From JAPLNB01 sp964451955 (GTDB lineage Bacteria > Planctomycetota > Phycisphaerae > Tepidisphaerales > Tepidisphaeraceae), in NCBI GenBank assembly GCA_964451955.1, contig CAYVKG010000008.1, positions 23,275 through 87,274 of the forward strand: a stretch of DNA of 64,000 bases, read 5' to 3'. Positions 16,597 through 25,792 of the stretch are shown piece after piece. The notes beneath the pieces were generated by a model, which was not told the DNA's origin, ran no database searches, and was given only the letters and a program-made list of their open reading frames with translations. A program made the translations under genes and the position numbers. The stretch's first letter is position 1. Each line of letters opens with the position of its first letter.

Positions 16597-17078
16597 TGAC
16601 CGCGACACCTGCGAATAATCCTCCTCGCCGCCACAGCCTCACGGTCCTGCCGCATTCCGGGAAAGTGGAGCAGCTCCGCCATGATCCTCCCGCCCCAGTC
16701 AAAGCGGGCGGACAGTCAGAGAATCATGCTCCACACGTCAATCGAGTTCGGCCCCCTTCCGATCAGTCGCCCGAGGTTCTGGCATTGCAGGAGAAAGTGG
16801 TTGCGGCGCTGCGCAAGGTCTACGACCCCGAGATCCCCGTGAATCTGTACGATCTTGGGCTGATCTACGATATCGATATCGACCCCGACCATTCGGTGCA
16901 TATCCGCATGACGCTCACCGCCCCGGGGTGTCCCGTTGCCGACCTGATTCCCCAGCAGGTTCAGACTCGTGTGGAGTGCATCCCCGAGGTGAATAGAGTG
17001 ACGGTAGAGCTCGTCTGGGATCCCCCGTGGACGAAGGACATGATGTCTGAAGCCGCGAGGTTGGAACTGGGTTTCTGA
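16593..17078 (+). CDS. sufT: DUF59/MIP18-family Fe-S maturation protein (SufT-like)
   Basis: 161 aa. The first ~65 residues are low-complexity, Pro/His/Asn-rich and look disordered. Residues 65-161 are a DUF59 domain: VYDPEIPVNLYDLGLIYDI and LTAPGCPVADLIPQQV, with the conserved Cys in the second. Members (SufT, PaaD, eukaryotic MIP18) assist loading of Fe-S clusters into targets. The start overlaps the sufU stop, so it is the last coupled member of the operon. The disordered extension is unusual compared with the ~100 aa typical of SufT. Confidence 0.88.
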   Translation: MMTATPANNPPRRHSLTVLPHSGKVEQLRHDPPAPVKAGGQSENHAPHVNRVRPPSDQSPEVLALQEKVVAALRKVYDPEIPVNLYDLGLIYDIDIDPDHSVHIRMTLTAPGCPVADLIPQQVQTRVECIPEVNRVTVELVWDPPWTKDMMSEAARLELGF

Positions 17079-17215
17079 AGCTACAAGGGTTCAACCAATT
17101 CAGATGCCGAAAGTAGTATAAGGTACAGCGACCGCTTTCGGGCCGATACGAAGGATTCCCGACATGGTCGTTGTCAAGCGGGTTCTTCCTCTGGGGCGTC
17201 GTGGCCGATCTTCCC

Positions 17216-17944
17216 TCACGGCGCCCCTCTTACTTCCGACGTTCCGGCGTCAATCCTCAACGTAATCGAACCTCCGCGCGTGCGCTCGAATGGGAACATC
17301 TCGGCCGGCACAACAACCGTGACTGTGGTGGGCACCGGAACCCCGGATTGGCCGGGCAGTTCCTTGTATTCGGAGAAGCTGAAAGCCACGGTTCCCTTGG
17401 GCATCCGAATCGTGCCACCGACAAGGAGACCCGTCCGTTCATCAAACTCCAGGGTCCGGGCATCGCTCTTGCCGACAACGGTTCGCTGGCCGGACTCGCC
17501 GCCGCTGCCGGGCGAAAAGTCCTTGGCGGCGAACCTCTGGAACATCAGCAGATAAAGTGCATCGACTGTCATGGCGCTGCCCTGGCTGGCGATGACCTTC
17601 TCCCCATCAATCTCGCAGGAATCGGGCCCGCAGGTCATCTTCCCTCGACGCGATGGCAAATCATATGCGATTGTCATCGGGCGCGGTTCGCCTGGCATAT
17701 CCAGATGCCATGTGCACTGCCCCTTCAGATTCACGAATCGTATCCGCCCCTGTCTGGCATTATGCCGTTCGATCAGATCGCGGATCATCGCCTCAGCCGC
17801 GGGCAGACTGGATGGCCTCGCCGCCGCGCCCGCCGGGCTTGGTGCGGGTTCGGCGACCATCCACAAGGCCAGGTACCCGCCCAAAGCCAGCAGACTTGTC
17901 ATGACAATGATCACGCTTGCCGTCTGTGGCCTGTTGACGCTCAT
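17216..17944 (-). CDS. Membrane-anchored or secreted protein of unknown function
   Basis: 242 aa from the ATG at 17944 (an upstream in-frame start at 17974 would lengthen a short basic N-terminus). One hydrophobic helix (residues ~9-27) is followed by an Ala/Pro-rich linker and a beta-rich domain. The pattern LEFDERTGLLVGGTIRMPKG... is reminiscent of the antiparallel sheet of LolA/LolB-like carrier proteins (reading conversion from a fitted polymer), but no signature is clear. The gene converges on the SUF operon and sits behind dnaE on the same strand. I do not recognise the family. Confidence 0.6.
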   Translation of the reverse strand: MSVNRPQTASVIIVMTSLLALGGYLALWMVAEPAPSPAGAAARPSSLPAAEAMIRDLIERHNARQGRIRFVNLKGQCTWHLDMPGEPRPMTIAYDLPSRRGKMTCGPDSCEIDGEKVIASQGSAMTVDALYLLMFQRFAAKDFSPGSGGESGQRTVVGKSDARTLEFDERTGLLVGGTIRMPKGTVAFSFSEYKELPGQSGVPVPTTVTVVVPAEMFPFERTRGGSITLRIDAGTSEVRGAP

Positions 17945-18072
17945 GGCGACCTCGCGCGACCCCCGGGGCGACAATCATGGAAACGCGCCTTCTTTATAAC
18001 ACGGCGAATTGCGAATGACGAGGGTGATAAGCACGCGAACGTTGACACATCACTGCGGCGTCGTTGGCGGCT

Positions 18073-21000
18073 TTACTGGTCGGTGCCATCTTCCGCTGGA
18101 TCGGTCTCCTCCGTCTGATCCTGAATGGACGCATCGGCGATCTCGCTGGCAACGGGTTCGGCGTTGAAGAGCGCCTGTTGGGCGAGCCGCCGGACTCTCT
18201 TCGAACCGGCCCCGATCAATTGCACGGCGCCGGGACCGAGCACCTGCTCCAGATCGTCCACCACGCGGTCCGACGGCTTGACCGCATGATCGGTTCCCAG
18301 CCGCAGTAGCACGGACTGGCTTCCGTCTACCGCAACCGACGCGAAGACCGGCATGCGACCCGCGTGCTCCTTGAGGCGGACACGCAACTGGTCAACCACG
18401 TCGGCGGCGTGGCGGGCGCGATCCAGCTTGATGACCAGCGAAGTTGTCAGGCGAGCCGTCGCATCGCGAATCGGGATGACGTCGGAGACAATGATGTTCG
18501 GGGTCTCGCGGCGCTTGTCCACCTTCCCCTTGAGAAACAGTATCTGTTCGTTGGCGATCAGCCCGGGATATCTCTGGTTGATTTCGGCGAAGTTCTCCGC
18601 GAACACGACGGCATCCACCTGGCCGTCCAGGTCTTCCAGGGTGATCATGGCCATCTGCATGCCGGCGGAGCGCCCGTTTTTCGTCACGGTCTTCTTGATG
18701 CGCGTCAGCATACCGCCGACGGTGACTTCGGCTCCCTCGGAGCACGTGACGAGGTCCCGGGTCGTGTGAGTCGAGTAACGAGCAATGGCCGCCTGGTGTT
18801 CCGTCAAAGGATGACTGGTGATGTAGAATCCGAGCAGTTCCTTTTCGAACTTCAGAAGGTCGGGATTGGGGATTTCATCGATGTCGGGCAGCGTGCCCGC
18901 GAGGGATGCGGTTGTGGAGGGGACCAAGGCGGCCGCGGACCCGAACATGCTCAACTGCCCCGTTCGACGATCGTTCTGCGCTTGCTGTCCCATTTCAACG
19001 GCGCGATCGAGAATATGAAGCAACTGAGCTCGCTTCGCATTCAAACTGGAGAATGCGCCGCACTTGATGAGCGACTCGATCGTTGCGCGCGTGACTTGCC
19101 GGAGATCAACGCGCTCGCAGAAGTCATAGAGTGAGACGAAGCGGCCATGGGCTTGCCGTTCGGCGATGATGGCCTCGACCGCCTTTTCGCCGACGCCGCG
19201 CACAGCCATCAGACCGAAGCGGATGACGCCTTCGTGGGTCGGTTTCCTTTTCGCGCTGTCGGACCGGCGCTTGGTGGAGTCGGACGTCCTGGTGTCGTAG
19301 ATCGGGGTGAAGTCCTTGTCGGAAAAGTTCACATCGGGGGGCAGAACCTTGATGCCCTTCCGCCCATCGGGCAGGGTCAGCCGGCGGCATTCCTCGATAT
19401 ACTCCACGACCTTCTCCGTCGATCCCATTTCAAAGGTGAGAAGGGCGGCCATGTACTCCACCGGGTGGTAGACCTTCATGTAGGCCGTCTGGAATGCGAT
19501 GATGGCATAACGCGTGGAATGGCTCTTGTTGAATCCGTAGCCGCCGAACTTCAGGATATGCTCGAAGAGTTCCTCGGCCTTCTCCTTGGAAACCCCTTGC
19601 TTCATCGTTCCCTCAATGAAGCTGGGCCTGAATTTCGCGATGAGTTCGGTGTTCTTCTTGCTGATGGCCTTGATCAGCTTGTAGGCGTTGGACAGCTCGA
19701 TCCCACCGAGCTGGTTGAAGATCTGCATGACCTGTTCCTGGTAGACCATGATGCCATAGGTTTCCGCCAGGATCTTGTCCATGATCGGGTGTACTTCGGG
19801 AACCTTCTCGCGACCGTGCTTGCGGTTGCAGTAGAGCGGGATCAGCTCCATCGGCCCGGGTCGATACAGGGCGTTGGCGGCAATGAGGTCCTCGATGCGG
19901 TCCGGCTGCATCTTCATCAGCAGGTCCTGCATGCCGCCGGACTCAAACTGGAAAATGCCCTTGCTCTCGCCGCGGCAGAACAGGCCCAGCACGTTCTTGT
20001 CCGCATAGTCGATGTGCTCGATGTCGATGGAAACACCCTGGGTCTGCTTGACCAGGTCGATCGACCGCTGCAGCGTGGTCAGCGTTCGCAGGCCCAGAAA
20101 GTCCATCTTCAGCAGGCCGACTTTTTCGGCAATGGGTCCTTCGAACTGGGTGAGGATATTCCCATCGGAGTCCTTGTAGAGCGGGACCAGCGTGTCAAGG
20201 GGCTGATCCGCGATGATGACGCCCGCGGCGTGGCAACCGGCGTTGCGGCACATCCCTTCGAGCTTTCTGGCCAGGTCGATCACCTGGGCAATGGTCGGGT
20301 TCTCCCGATACAGCGAGTTCAGATCGGGGGAGGCGTCCAGAGCCTTCTTTAGCGTCATCCCCGGGGTGCCGGGAATCAGCTTCGTCAGCTTGTCGATCTC
20401 CGGCAAAGGCACGCCAAGGACCCGACCGACGTCCTTACACGCGGCCCGCGCCGCCAGAGTCCCGAACGTGATGATTTGCGCCACATGACCGTATTTCTGG
20501 CGGACGTATTCGATGACTTTCTGGCGGCCTTCCTGGCAGATGTCGATGTCGATATCAGGCATCTCATTCCGGCTCGGGTCCATGAATCGTTCAAAGAGAA
20601 GGTTGTAGCGGATCGGATCGACGTTGCAGAGACCCAGGAGGTATCCGACCATCGTGCCCACCCCAGACCCCCTGGCCCCCACGGGAATCCCCTGTGAACG
20701 AGCGTAGTTGCAGAAATCCCAGACGATCAGAAAGTACGAGCAGAAGTTCTTGGCGGCGATGATTCTGAGTTCGTGGTCGAGACGCGCCCGGATTTCCGGG
20801 GAAATATCCGTGGTGCCGTATCGCCAGGTCAGTCCTTCCTCGCAGAGTTGGCGGAGATAGCGTTCGTCATCATTCTTCGTATCGGCAGGCCAGGCATAGG
20901 CATACTGCGACTTGAGGCTGTTCTTCTCCACTTTGTACACGGGAGCGTAGCGCCTCGAGAAGTCGAGCTCAAGGTTGCACATCCTGGCAATCTCGACCGT

Positions 21001-21804
21001 GTTGTCACAGGCCTCGGGAAATTGGGCGAGGGCTTCCCGCATCTCCATAGGGCTCTTGAGAAAAAGCTCCGCAGGGTATTTCAGCCGAGCTTCATCGGTG
21101 ATCAGGCGACCCATGCTGATGCAGCACAGAACGTCGTGCGCGTGGTGATCCTCGCGGGTCAGAAAATGAACGTCGTTCGACGCGACCAGACCCACCCCGA
21201 TCTTCTTCGCCAGATCGGCCAGTTCAGGATTGACGGCCTCCTGTTCGGCAATACCCTGGCTCTGAACCTCGATAAAGAACCGATCAGGACCGAAAAGACT
21301 TCGGTAACTCTCAGCAATGCCCTTCGCCGCCTTGTAATCACGCCGCAGCAGCGCCGATGGAATCTCCCCACCGAGACAGGCGCTGGTGCAAATAAGGCCC
21401 TTGCTGAACTCCTTCAATACCTCCCTGTCGATGCGGGGCTTGTAGTAGAACCCTTCGCGGTAGGCGATGCTCCCCAACTTCATCAGGTTCCGGTAACCAT
21501 CCAGATTCTCCGCAAGAAGCAGCAGGTGATAGGCGGCTTCACCGGCGTTCCCGCTCGGGGTAGAACGGTCCCGACGATCGCCCGGGGCGATGTAGGCCTC
21601 CATTCCAATGATGGGTCGCAAGCCTTCTTTTCTACATTCGTTGTAAAACTCGATGACGCCGAACAGACAGCCATGATCGGTGATCGCCACCGAATCCATG
21701 CCGAGCGACTTCGCCCGCCTAACCAGATCGGGAACCTTGCATGCGCCGTCCAGCAAAGAATAGTGTGTGTGGACGTGGAGGTGGACAAAGGAGGCCGTAG
21801 ACAT
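18073..21804 (-). CDS. dnaE: DNA polymerase III alpha subunit
   Basis: 1243 aa from the ATG at 21804, where the PHP domain begins immediately (FVHLHVHTHYSLLDG); an in-frame ATG 23 codons upstream lacks support. Domains in order: PHP (1-270) with HxHxH-type, ITDHG and NDVHF metal motifs intact; polymerase palm/thumb/fingers with the catalytic PDIDID triad (Asp 417, 419, 421); tandem HhH; and a C-terminal OB fold (VTVGGMLTRIKKT). It is the replicative polymerase. The intact PHP metal site suggests it may keep nuclease activity that the E. coli subunit has lost. Confidence 0.97.
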   Translation of the reverse strand: MSTASFVHLHVHTHYSLLDGACKVPDLVRRAKSLGMDSVAITDHGCLFGVIEFYNECRKEGLRPIIGMEAYIAPGDRRDRSTPSGNAGEAAYHLLLLAENLDGYRNLMKLGSIAYREGFYYKPRIDREVLKEFSKGLICTSACLGGEIPSALLRRDYKAAKGIAESYRSLFGPDRFFIEVQSQGIAEQEAVNPELADLAKKIGVGLVASNDVHFLTREDHHAHDVLCCISMGRLITDEARLKYPAELFLKSPMEMREALAQFPEACDNTVEIARMCNLELDFSRRYAPVYKVEKNSLKSQYAYAWPADTKNDDERYLRQLCEEGLTWRYGTTDISPEIRARLDHELRIIAAKNFCSYFLIVWDFCNYARSQGIPVGARGSGVGTMVGYLLGLCNVDPIRYNLLFERFMDPSRNEMPDIDIDICQEGRQKVIEYVRQKYGHVAQIITFGTLAARAACKDVGRVLGVPLPEIDKLTKLIPGTPGMTLKKALDASPDLNSLYRENPTIAQVIDLARKLEGMCRNAGCHAAGVIIADQPLDTLVPLYKDSDGNILTQFEGPIAEKVGLLKMDFLGLRTLTTLQRSIDLVKQTQGVSIDIEHIDYADKNVLGLFCRGESKGIFQFESGGMQDLLMKMQPDRIEDLIAANALYRPGPMELIPLYCNRKHGREKVPEVHPIMDKILAETYGIMVYQEQVMQIFNQLGGIELSNAYKLIKAISKKNTELIAKFRPSFIEGTMKQGVSKEKAEELFEHILKFGGYGFNKSHSTRYAIIAFQTAYMKVYHPVEYMAALLTFEMGSTEKVVEYIEECRRLTLPDGRKGIKVLPPDVNFSDKDFTPIYDTRTSDSTKRRSDSAKRKPTHEGVIRFGLMAVRGVGEKAVEAIIAERQAHGRFVSLYDFCERVDLRQVTRATIESLIKCGAFSSLNAKRAQLLHILDRAVEMGQQAQNDRRTGQLSMFGSAAALVPSTTASLAGTLPDIDEIPNPDLLKFEKELLGFYITSHPLTEHQAAIARYSTHTTRDLVTCSEGAEVTVGGMLTRIKKTVTKNGRSAGMQMAMITLEDLDGQVDAVVFAENFAEINQRYPGLIANEQILFLKGKVDKRRETPNIIVSDVIPIRDATARLTTSLVIKLDRARHAADVVDQLRVRLKEHAGRMPVFASVAVDGSQSVLLRLGTDHAVKPSDRVVDDLEQVLGPGAVQLIGAGSKRVRRLAQQALFNAEPVASEIADASIQDQTEETDPAEDGTDQ

Positions 21805-21914
21805 AGCTGAGCGCTGGTATACTCGTGGGACCGCAGGGATGCAACTGAAACCCGATGCGCCGCCATCCCCCAAAGATGGTAGGCTATCACGCCTCGCTGT
21901 GCTATCCTTGGTAT

Positions 21915-22256
21915 ATGCCGGAAGTTACCTGTCCATTCTGCAATAACTCGGTCGAGGCCGACATCGGGCCAGCCGTATGCCCCGCTTGCGGGCAGAGCAT
22001 GGAGGTGATTGCCGGAGAAGAAGAAGTCGAACTGGATGGCAACCGCATCCAACGAATTTCCCATGCTCGTCGCAGTGAGGTTCGCGCCAGGGCGTATTCT
22101 GTGATTGGCGGCTTTGTGGTGTTCGGTGGCAGCTCGCAATTGGTGTGGATGGGCATTCGCGCCGGTCAGGCCGGTGGGTGGACCGCGTGGGCCATCGGAT
22201 GCATCGTCGCAGGCGCTGTTGGCATCGCTCTGGCTTTGCGACTATGGCTGAAATAA
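21915..22256 (+). CDS. Small zinc-ribbon membrane protein, unknown function
   Basis: 113 aa from the ATG at 21915 (an upstream in-frame ATG at 21855 adds a sequence unlike the rest). Residues 5-25 contain a CPFC...CPAC zinc ribbon, followed by an acidic linker (EEEVELDG) and two hydrophobic helices near the C-terminus (SVIGGFVVFGG and IGCIVAGAVGIALAL). Such ribbon-plus-helix proteins are common in planctomycetes, but their function is unknown. The gene is divergent from dnaE (110-base gap). Confidence 0.65.
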   Translation: MPEVTCPFCNNSVEADIGPAVCPACGQSMEVIAGEEEVELDGNRIQRISHARRSEVRARAYSVIGGFVVFGGSSQLVWMGIRAGQAGGWTAWAIGCIVAGAVGIALALRLWLK

Positions 22257-22298
22257 TGAGAACCAGCTCTGCCGGTGCCCACCTCCACAACTGGCCGC

Positions 22299-24458
22299 CT
22301 AATGCAATCCCGCCAACAGGTCCATCGCGCCTTCAATATCGAGCCAGCCGCTCACCAGCGAGCAATCAAGCAAGTCGTCCGTCAGCAGCCCATCGTATTT
22401 GCGACGATGCCGTGTGGCGAGCACTCGGGCAACCACGTTGGGAGGCGGTGGGCAGCTTACCAACTGCGCGACGACTTCTCTCGTCTGGTCCAGAGAGAGA
22501 TCCAGCACCAGAGCAATGCCTTCATCGGCCGATCGAGTGCCGCCCGCGCCCAGCACCGCCTGCAGCGTCTGCTGAATGCGCGTCCCCGTCCACGTCATAA
22601 TCGCCGTCTTGCGGCTCGATAGTCGCACGTAGAAGCCATCCAAAACTCCGCACGATTGTGCGGCTTGGCGCGCTTCCTGTAGCAGCAACCGGCCCACCGG
22701 ATCAAGGTAGGGGTATGTATCCGGCACTCTCAGAACCTGGAGCATCTTGCGCCGAAGCTCGGGGTGAATGGTGACGGCGGCGCCACTGAAGCTCGGCCGT
22801 CGCCAGGTCATCGCCGGCTCCACATGCAGCTCCAGGGCCTGCTCGTCGATCTCGATCACCTCCCAGCGTCGGCCGGCAAAAAGCAGATCATCTCCAATCT
22901 CGCACCTCGTCTCGATCGTGCCAAGTGCGACGCCGTTGTGCAGAATCGTGTACTGTTCCGGGGTGGGAAAAACGGCGTAGAAAGACTTGTCTTTGCGAAT
23001 CAGTTCTCCCTTGAGCCCGAGGATCAGGTCGCCCTGGTCCATCTGCTCGACAACGTCATGTGCCGCCAGTGAACGAAGAAGCTGCGCAAACAGCGATGCC
23101 TCAATATCGCGGAACGGACCGGCGACGCAGAGCTGTTGATAGAGGGCGTCGGCTCGGATGCCTCCCGTTTGCGCGATGAGACTGATGATCTGCTGTGACA
23201 GCGTGCTCAGGTCGCACCGGGGCAATGCGGGCGGCTCCACCCACCCCCCCAGCAGCAACTCGGTGGCGGCGACGGCCTGCACCAGCGGCAAACGCAGCCG
23301 CTCGAAAATCGGCCCGTCCTCCCCCGGCGCCGGACAGAAAACATACATCCGCATGACACGCGACTGTCCCGATTTTCGCCCGCTCCGCCCAAGACGCTGT
23401 TTCATCGAGGCAATGGAGGAAGGCGGTCCAATCTGCCCCACCATGCGAACACCGCCGATGTCGATGCCCATCTCCAGGGTGCTGGAGCAGAACGCGGTGA
23501 CTGAAGAGCCCGATTTCAACCTCGCCTCGGCGTCCCGACGCAGGTCGGCGGACAGCGAACCATGATGAACCACAAACTCGTCCGGAAGAGACCGAGATCC
23601 CGCGATTTCAGAGCAGAGAGCAGCGAATTCCTCGACATCAGCCTTCGAGTTGGCAAAAACGAGATTGGCGCTGCCGCGACAGTGCGCGACCATGTCATTG
23701 GCCGCTCGGAGCCTCTCGGCTCGCGCCTCGGCGGGATCGCCTGCCAGCCGATACCCGTGTATGCCCAGTTTCAATTCCTTCGGCGCGGCCGAGTCGTTGA
23801 CCAACTCGACGCGCTCAGGGTGATCGGCGTCAATGTACCGAGTGGCCAGCTCCGTGTCGCCGATTGTCGCCGACAGTCCAATTACACGGAATGCCGGCGC
23901 AGCAATCCCAAACAGACGCGACAAGAGGCTTCGAAGATGCAGCCCACGCTCGTTGTCCAGAAAAGAGTGGACTTCATCGATGACAACAAATCTCAGCCCG
24001 GCGAAAAGAGAAGTCATCTTCCGCGGGTGATTGACAAACAGCGATTCGAGAGACTCCGGGGTGATGAGCAAAACGCCCCCCGGCGACTGCAGCAGCCGGC
24101 TCTTGTGCGACTCGGCAACCTCGCCGTGCCACCGATGAACCGGCAAGTCCAGATAGCCGCACAAGTCCTCGACCCGCTCAAACTGATCGTTGATCAGCGC
24201 CTTCAACGGGCCGACATATACGGCGCGAACCGACCCGGGCCCATCGTCCGCCACTTGCGAGAGCACCGGGAGAAACGCGGCCTCCGTCTTGCCCGACGCG
24301 GTGGCCGCACAGAGCAAAACATGCTGTCGCGTCTGAATGACCACGTGGATGGCCTGAACCTGAAGTGGCCGCAGGTCCTTCCAACCCATACGCCACAGCT
24401 GACGCTGAACACGGGGGTGCAGAAGTGCGAACGCAGTGGCGGAGTCCCGGGAAACCAT
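22299..24458 (-). CDS. Lhr/BrxHI-like superfamily 2 DEAD/DEAH helicase
   Basis: 719 aa. Helicase motifs in order: LRPLQ (Q-like), Walker A ATASGKT (52-58), VGPLKALIND (Ia), DEVH (161-164), SAT (196-198), NLVFANSKADVEEF (IV), TLEMGIDIGGV (V) and QRLGRSGRK (VI, about 354-362). After the two RecA folds comes a ~350-residue tail with winged-helix and beta-barrel character as in the Lhr core. Length and layout match the BrxHI helicase of BREX type 2 systems. It is the last gene of the TerB-ATPase-helicase operon, starting 3 bases after the ATPase stop, so the two are almost certainly translated together. Confidence 0.85.
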   Translation of the reverse strand: MVSRDSATAFALLHPRVQRQLWRMGWKDLRPLQVQAIHVVIQTRQHVLLCAATASGKTEAAFLPVLSQVADDGPGSVRAVYVGPLKALINDQFERVEDLCGYLDLPVHRWHGEVAESHKSRLLQSPGGVLLITPESLESLFVNHPRKMTSLFAGLRFVVIDEVHSFLDNERGLHLRSLLSRLFGIAAPAFRVIGLSATIGDTELATRYIDADHPERVELVNDSAAPKELKLGIHGYRLAGDPAEARAERLRAANDMVAHCRGSANLVFANSKADVEEFAALCSEIAGSRSLPDEFVVHHGSLSADLRRDAEARLKSGSSVTAFCSSTLEMGIDIGGVRMVGQIGPPSSIASMKQRLGRSGRKSGQSRVMRMYVFCPAPGEDGPIFERLRLPLVQAVAATELLLGGWVEPPALPRCDLSTLSQQIISLIAQTGGIRADALYQQLCVAGPFRDIEASLFAQLLRSLAAHDVVEQMDQGDLILGLKGELIRKDKSFYAVFPTPEQYTILHNGVALGTIETRCEIGDDLLFAGRRWEVIEIDEQALELHVEPAMTWRRPSFSGAAVTIHPELRRKMLQVLRVPDTYPYLDPVGRLLLQEARQAAQSCGVLDGFYVRLSSRKTAIMTWTGTRIQQTLQAVLGAGGTRSADEGIALVLDLSLDQTREVVAQLVSCPPPPNVVARVLATRHRRKYDGLLTDDLLDCSLVSGWLDIEGAMDLLAGLH

Positions 24459-24461
24459 GGA

Positions 24462-25775
24462 TCAGAGTTTGAAGGTGGTCAGATTCTCATCAGAATCGGT
24501 CACGGGTCCCGTCTCGGCGGCGGCGACCGCGGACGTTGAAATCTGCCCGATCAGGGCCTGCCAATCCGCCGAAGGGTTCTGCTGCAATACGTTGAGCAAT
24601 CCGATGAAGTCCTTCACGGTGTCCCGGGGGGTGAGAAAATACGCGGCGCCCATACGCTGCTGGCATGAATAAAGATACGCTTCGATCGCCGAGTCGGGCA
24701 GCAGGTATTTCGCCTCGTCGCCTCCCGCGTGGACGCGGCGGATATTGTGAAGCAACACGTAGCAGTCCTCGGGCGTGAGATTGTTCAGCTTGAGGACGGG
24801 AGAACTCAGATCCACCAGCCCATTGCCGGCAAAACGGTTCTCCGCCAGACGGCTGGCAATCGCTTCGTAACTGAAGAGCCCGCGACGCTTGTCGAACATG
24901 CAATCGTCCGTGGCAGCAAAGATGAAACCAAGGTGCTCGACCGTCCCCTGAAGGCAATCGTTCAGGATCCGAAGAATCGCCTCGTAGTTGTTGTTGCGGG
25001 CGGTCTTGTTCTGCAGGCGGTGCGACAGGACAACCAGTTCATCAAGACAGACCAGCAACCCGGTATAACCGGCAATGCGCGCAAATCTCGCGAAGAGCTT
25101 GAGGTAATCGTAAAAGGACGCGTCATCGATGATCGATCGCACGCCAAGGTCTTCGCGAGCCTCCGTCTTGGTCGAATACTCCGCTCGAAGCCAACGAATC
25201 GCCGCGCCCTGGAGCGCCTCATTCTGCTGCAGATAACCCCGGTAGTACTGGCCGATCACGGTCGCGAAATCGTAGCCGCTCACGAGATCCTGAAGCGGCT
25301 TCGTTAGTGTCCCCAGTTGCTTCTCCACGTCCTGCTGGCTTCCCCCGGCGCTCGTCACGGCGTGGGCGACCTCACCCACCCATTTCTCCACAAGGCTTGC
25401 CAGCGCGCCGCCTTCCGGTCGTCCGCGAGTGGCGAGGTTCTTGAATAGCTCCGAGTACAGGGCACGACCCTGCCCGGCCGTCCCATGGAGACGCCGGTCG
25501 CTGGTCAGATCGGCCGACGCCACGACGAACTTCCGTTCGAGCGCCACGGCCTGAACGAGGTTCAGAAAAAAACTCTTCCCGGCGCCGAATCGACCCACAA
25601 TGAAACGCACCGAAGAGGCGCCTCGCTCAATCCGCTCCAGGTCCTGAAGCATCGCGGCGACTTCGGCTTTCCGCCCCACCTGAATGTGGTGAAGACCGAT
25701 CCTCGGAACAACCCCGGCGCCGAGCGAACCAAGAATGGCGGTGCGCTCCCGGTCGGTGATCTTGATCCCTGCCAT
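24462..25775 (-). CDS. BrxD-like P-loop ATPase (BrxC/BrxD family, formerly DUF2791)
   Basis: 437 aa from the ATG at 25775, chosen because AAGGA lies at the right distance and because the upstream open frame overlaps the preceding gene. Walker A is GRFGAGKS (61-68), Walker B LLVCLDE (about 240-246), and a sensor-like strand reads GFIFAATDD. The segment after Walker B (VVLSHRLQNKTARNNNYEAILRILND) and the order of elements match the BREX BrxD ATPase family, which in BREX type 2 sits beside the BrxHI helicase, as here. The gene follows the TerB gene by 17 bases. BREX methylase (PglX), phosphatase (PglZ) and BrxC genes are absent from the window. Confidence 0.82.
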   Translation of the reverse strand: MAGIKITDRERTAILGSLGAGVVPRIGLHHIQVGRKAEVAAMLQDLERIERGASSVRFIVGRFGAGKSFFLNLVQAVALERKFVVASADLTSDRRLHGTAGQGRALYSELFKNLATRGRPEGGALASLVEKWVGEVAHAVTSAGGSQQDVEKQLGTLTKPLQDLVSGYDFATVIGQYYRGYLQQNEALQGAAIRWLRAEYSTKTEAREDLGVRSIIDDASFYDYLKLFARFARIAGYTGLLVCLDELVVLSHRLQNKTARNNNYEAILRILNDCLQGTVEHLGFIFAATDDCMFDKRRGLFSYEAIASRLAENRFAGNGLVDLSSPVLKLNNLTPEDCYVLLHNIRRVHAGGDEAKYLLPDSAIEAYLYSCQQRMGAAYFLTPRDTVKDFIGLLNVLQQNPSADWQALIGQISTSAVAAAETGPVTDSDENLTTFKL

Positions 25776-25792
25776 GAGCAAATCCTTATCGT

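Noticed and set aside
17171..18118. 315-codon plus-strand open frame
   Set aside because: Antisense to the secreted orphan at 17216-17944; Arg/Gly/His-rich and without motifs.
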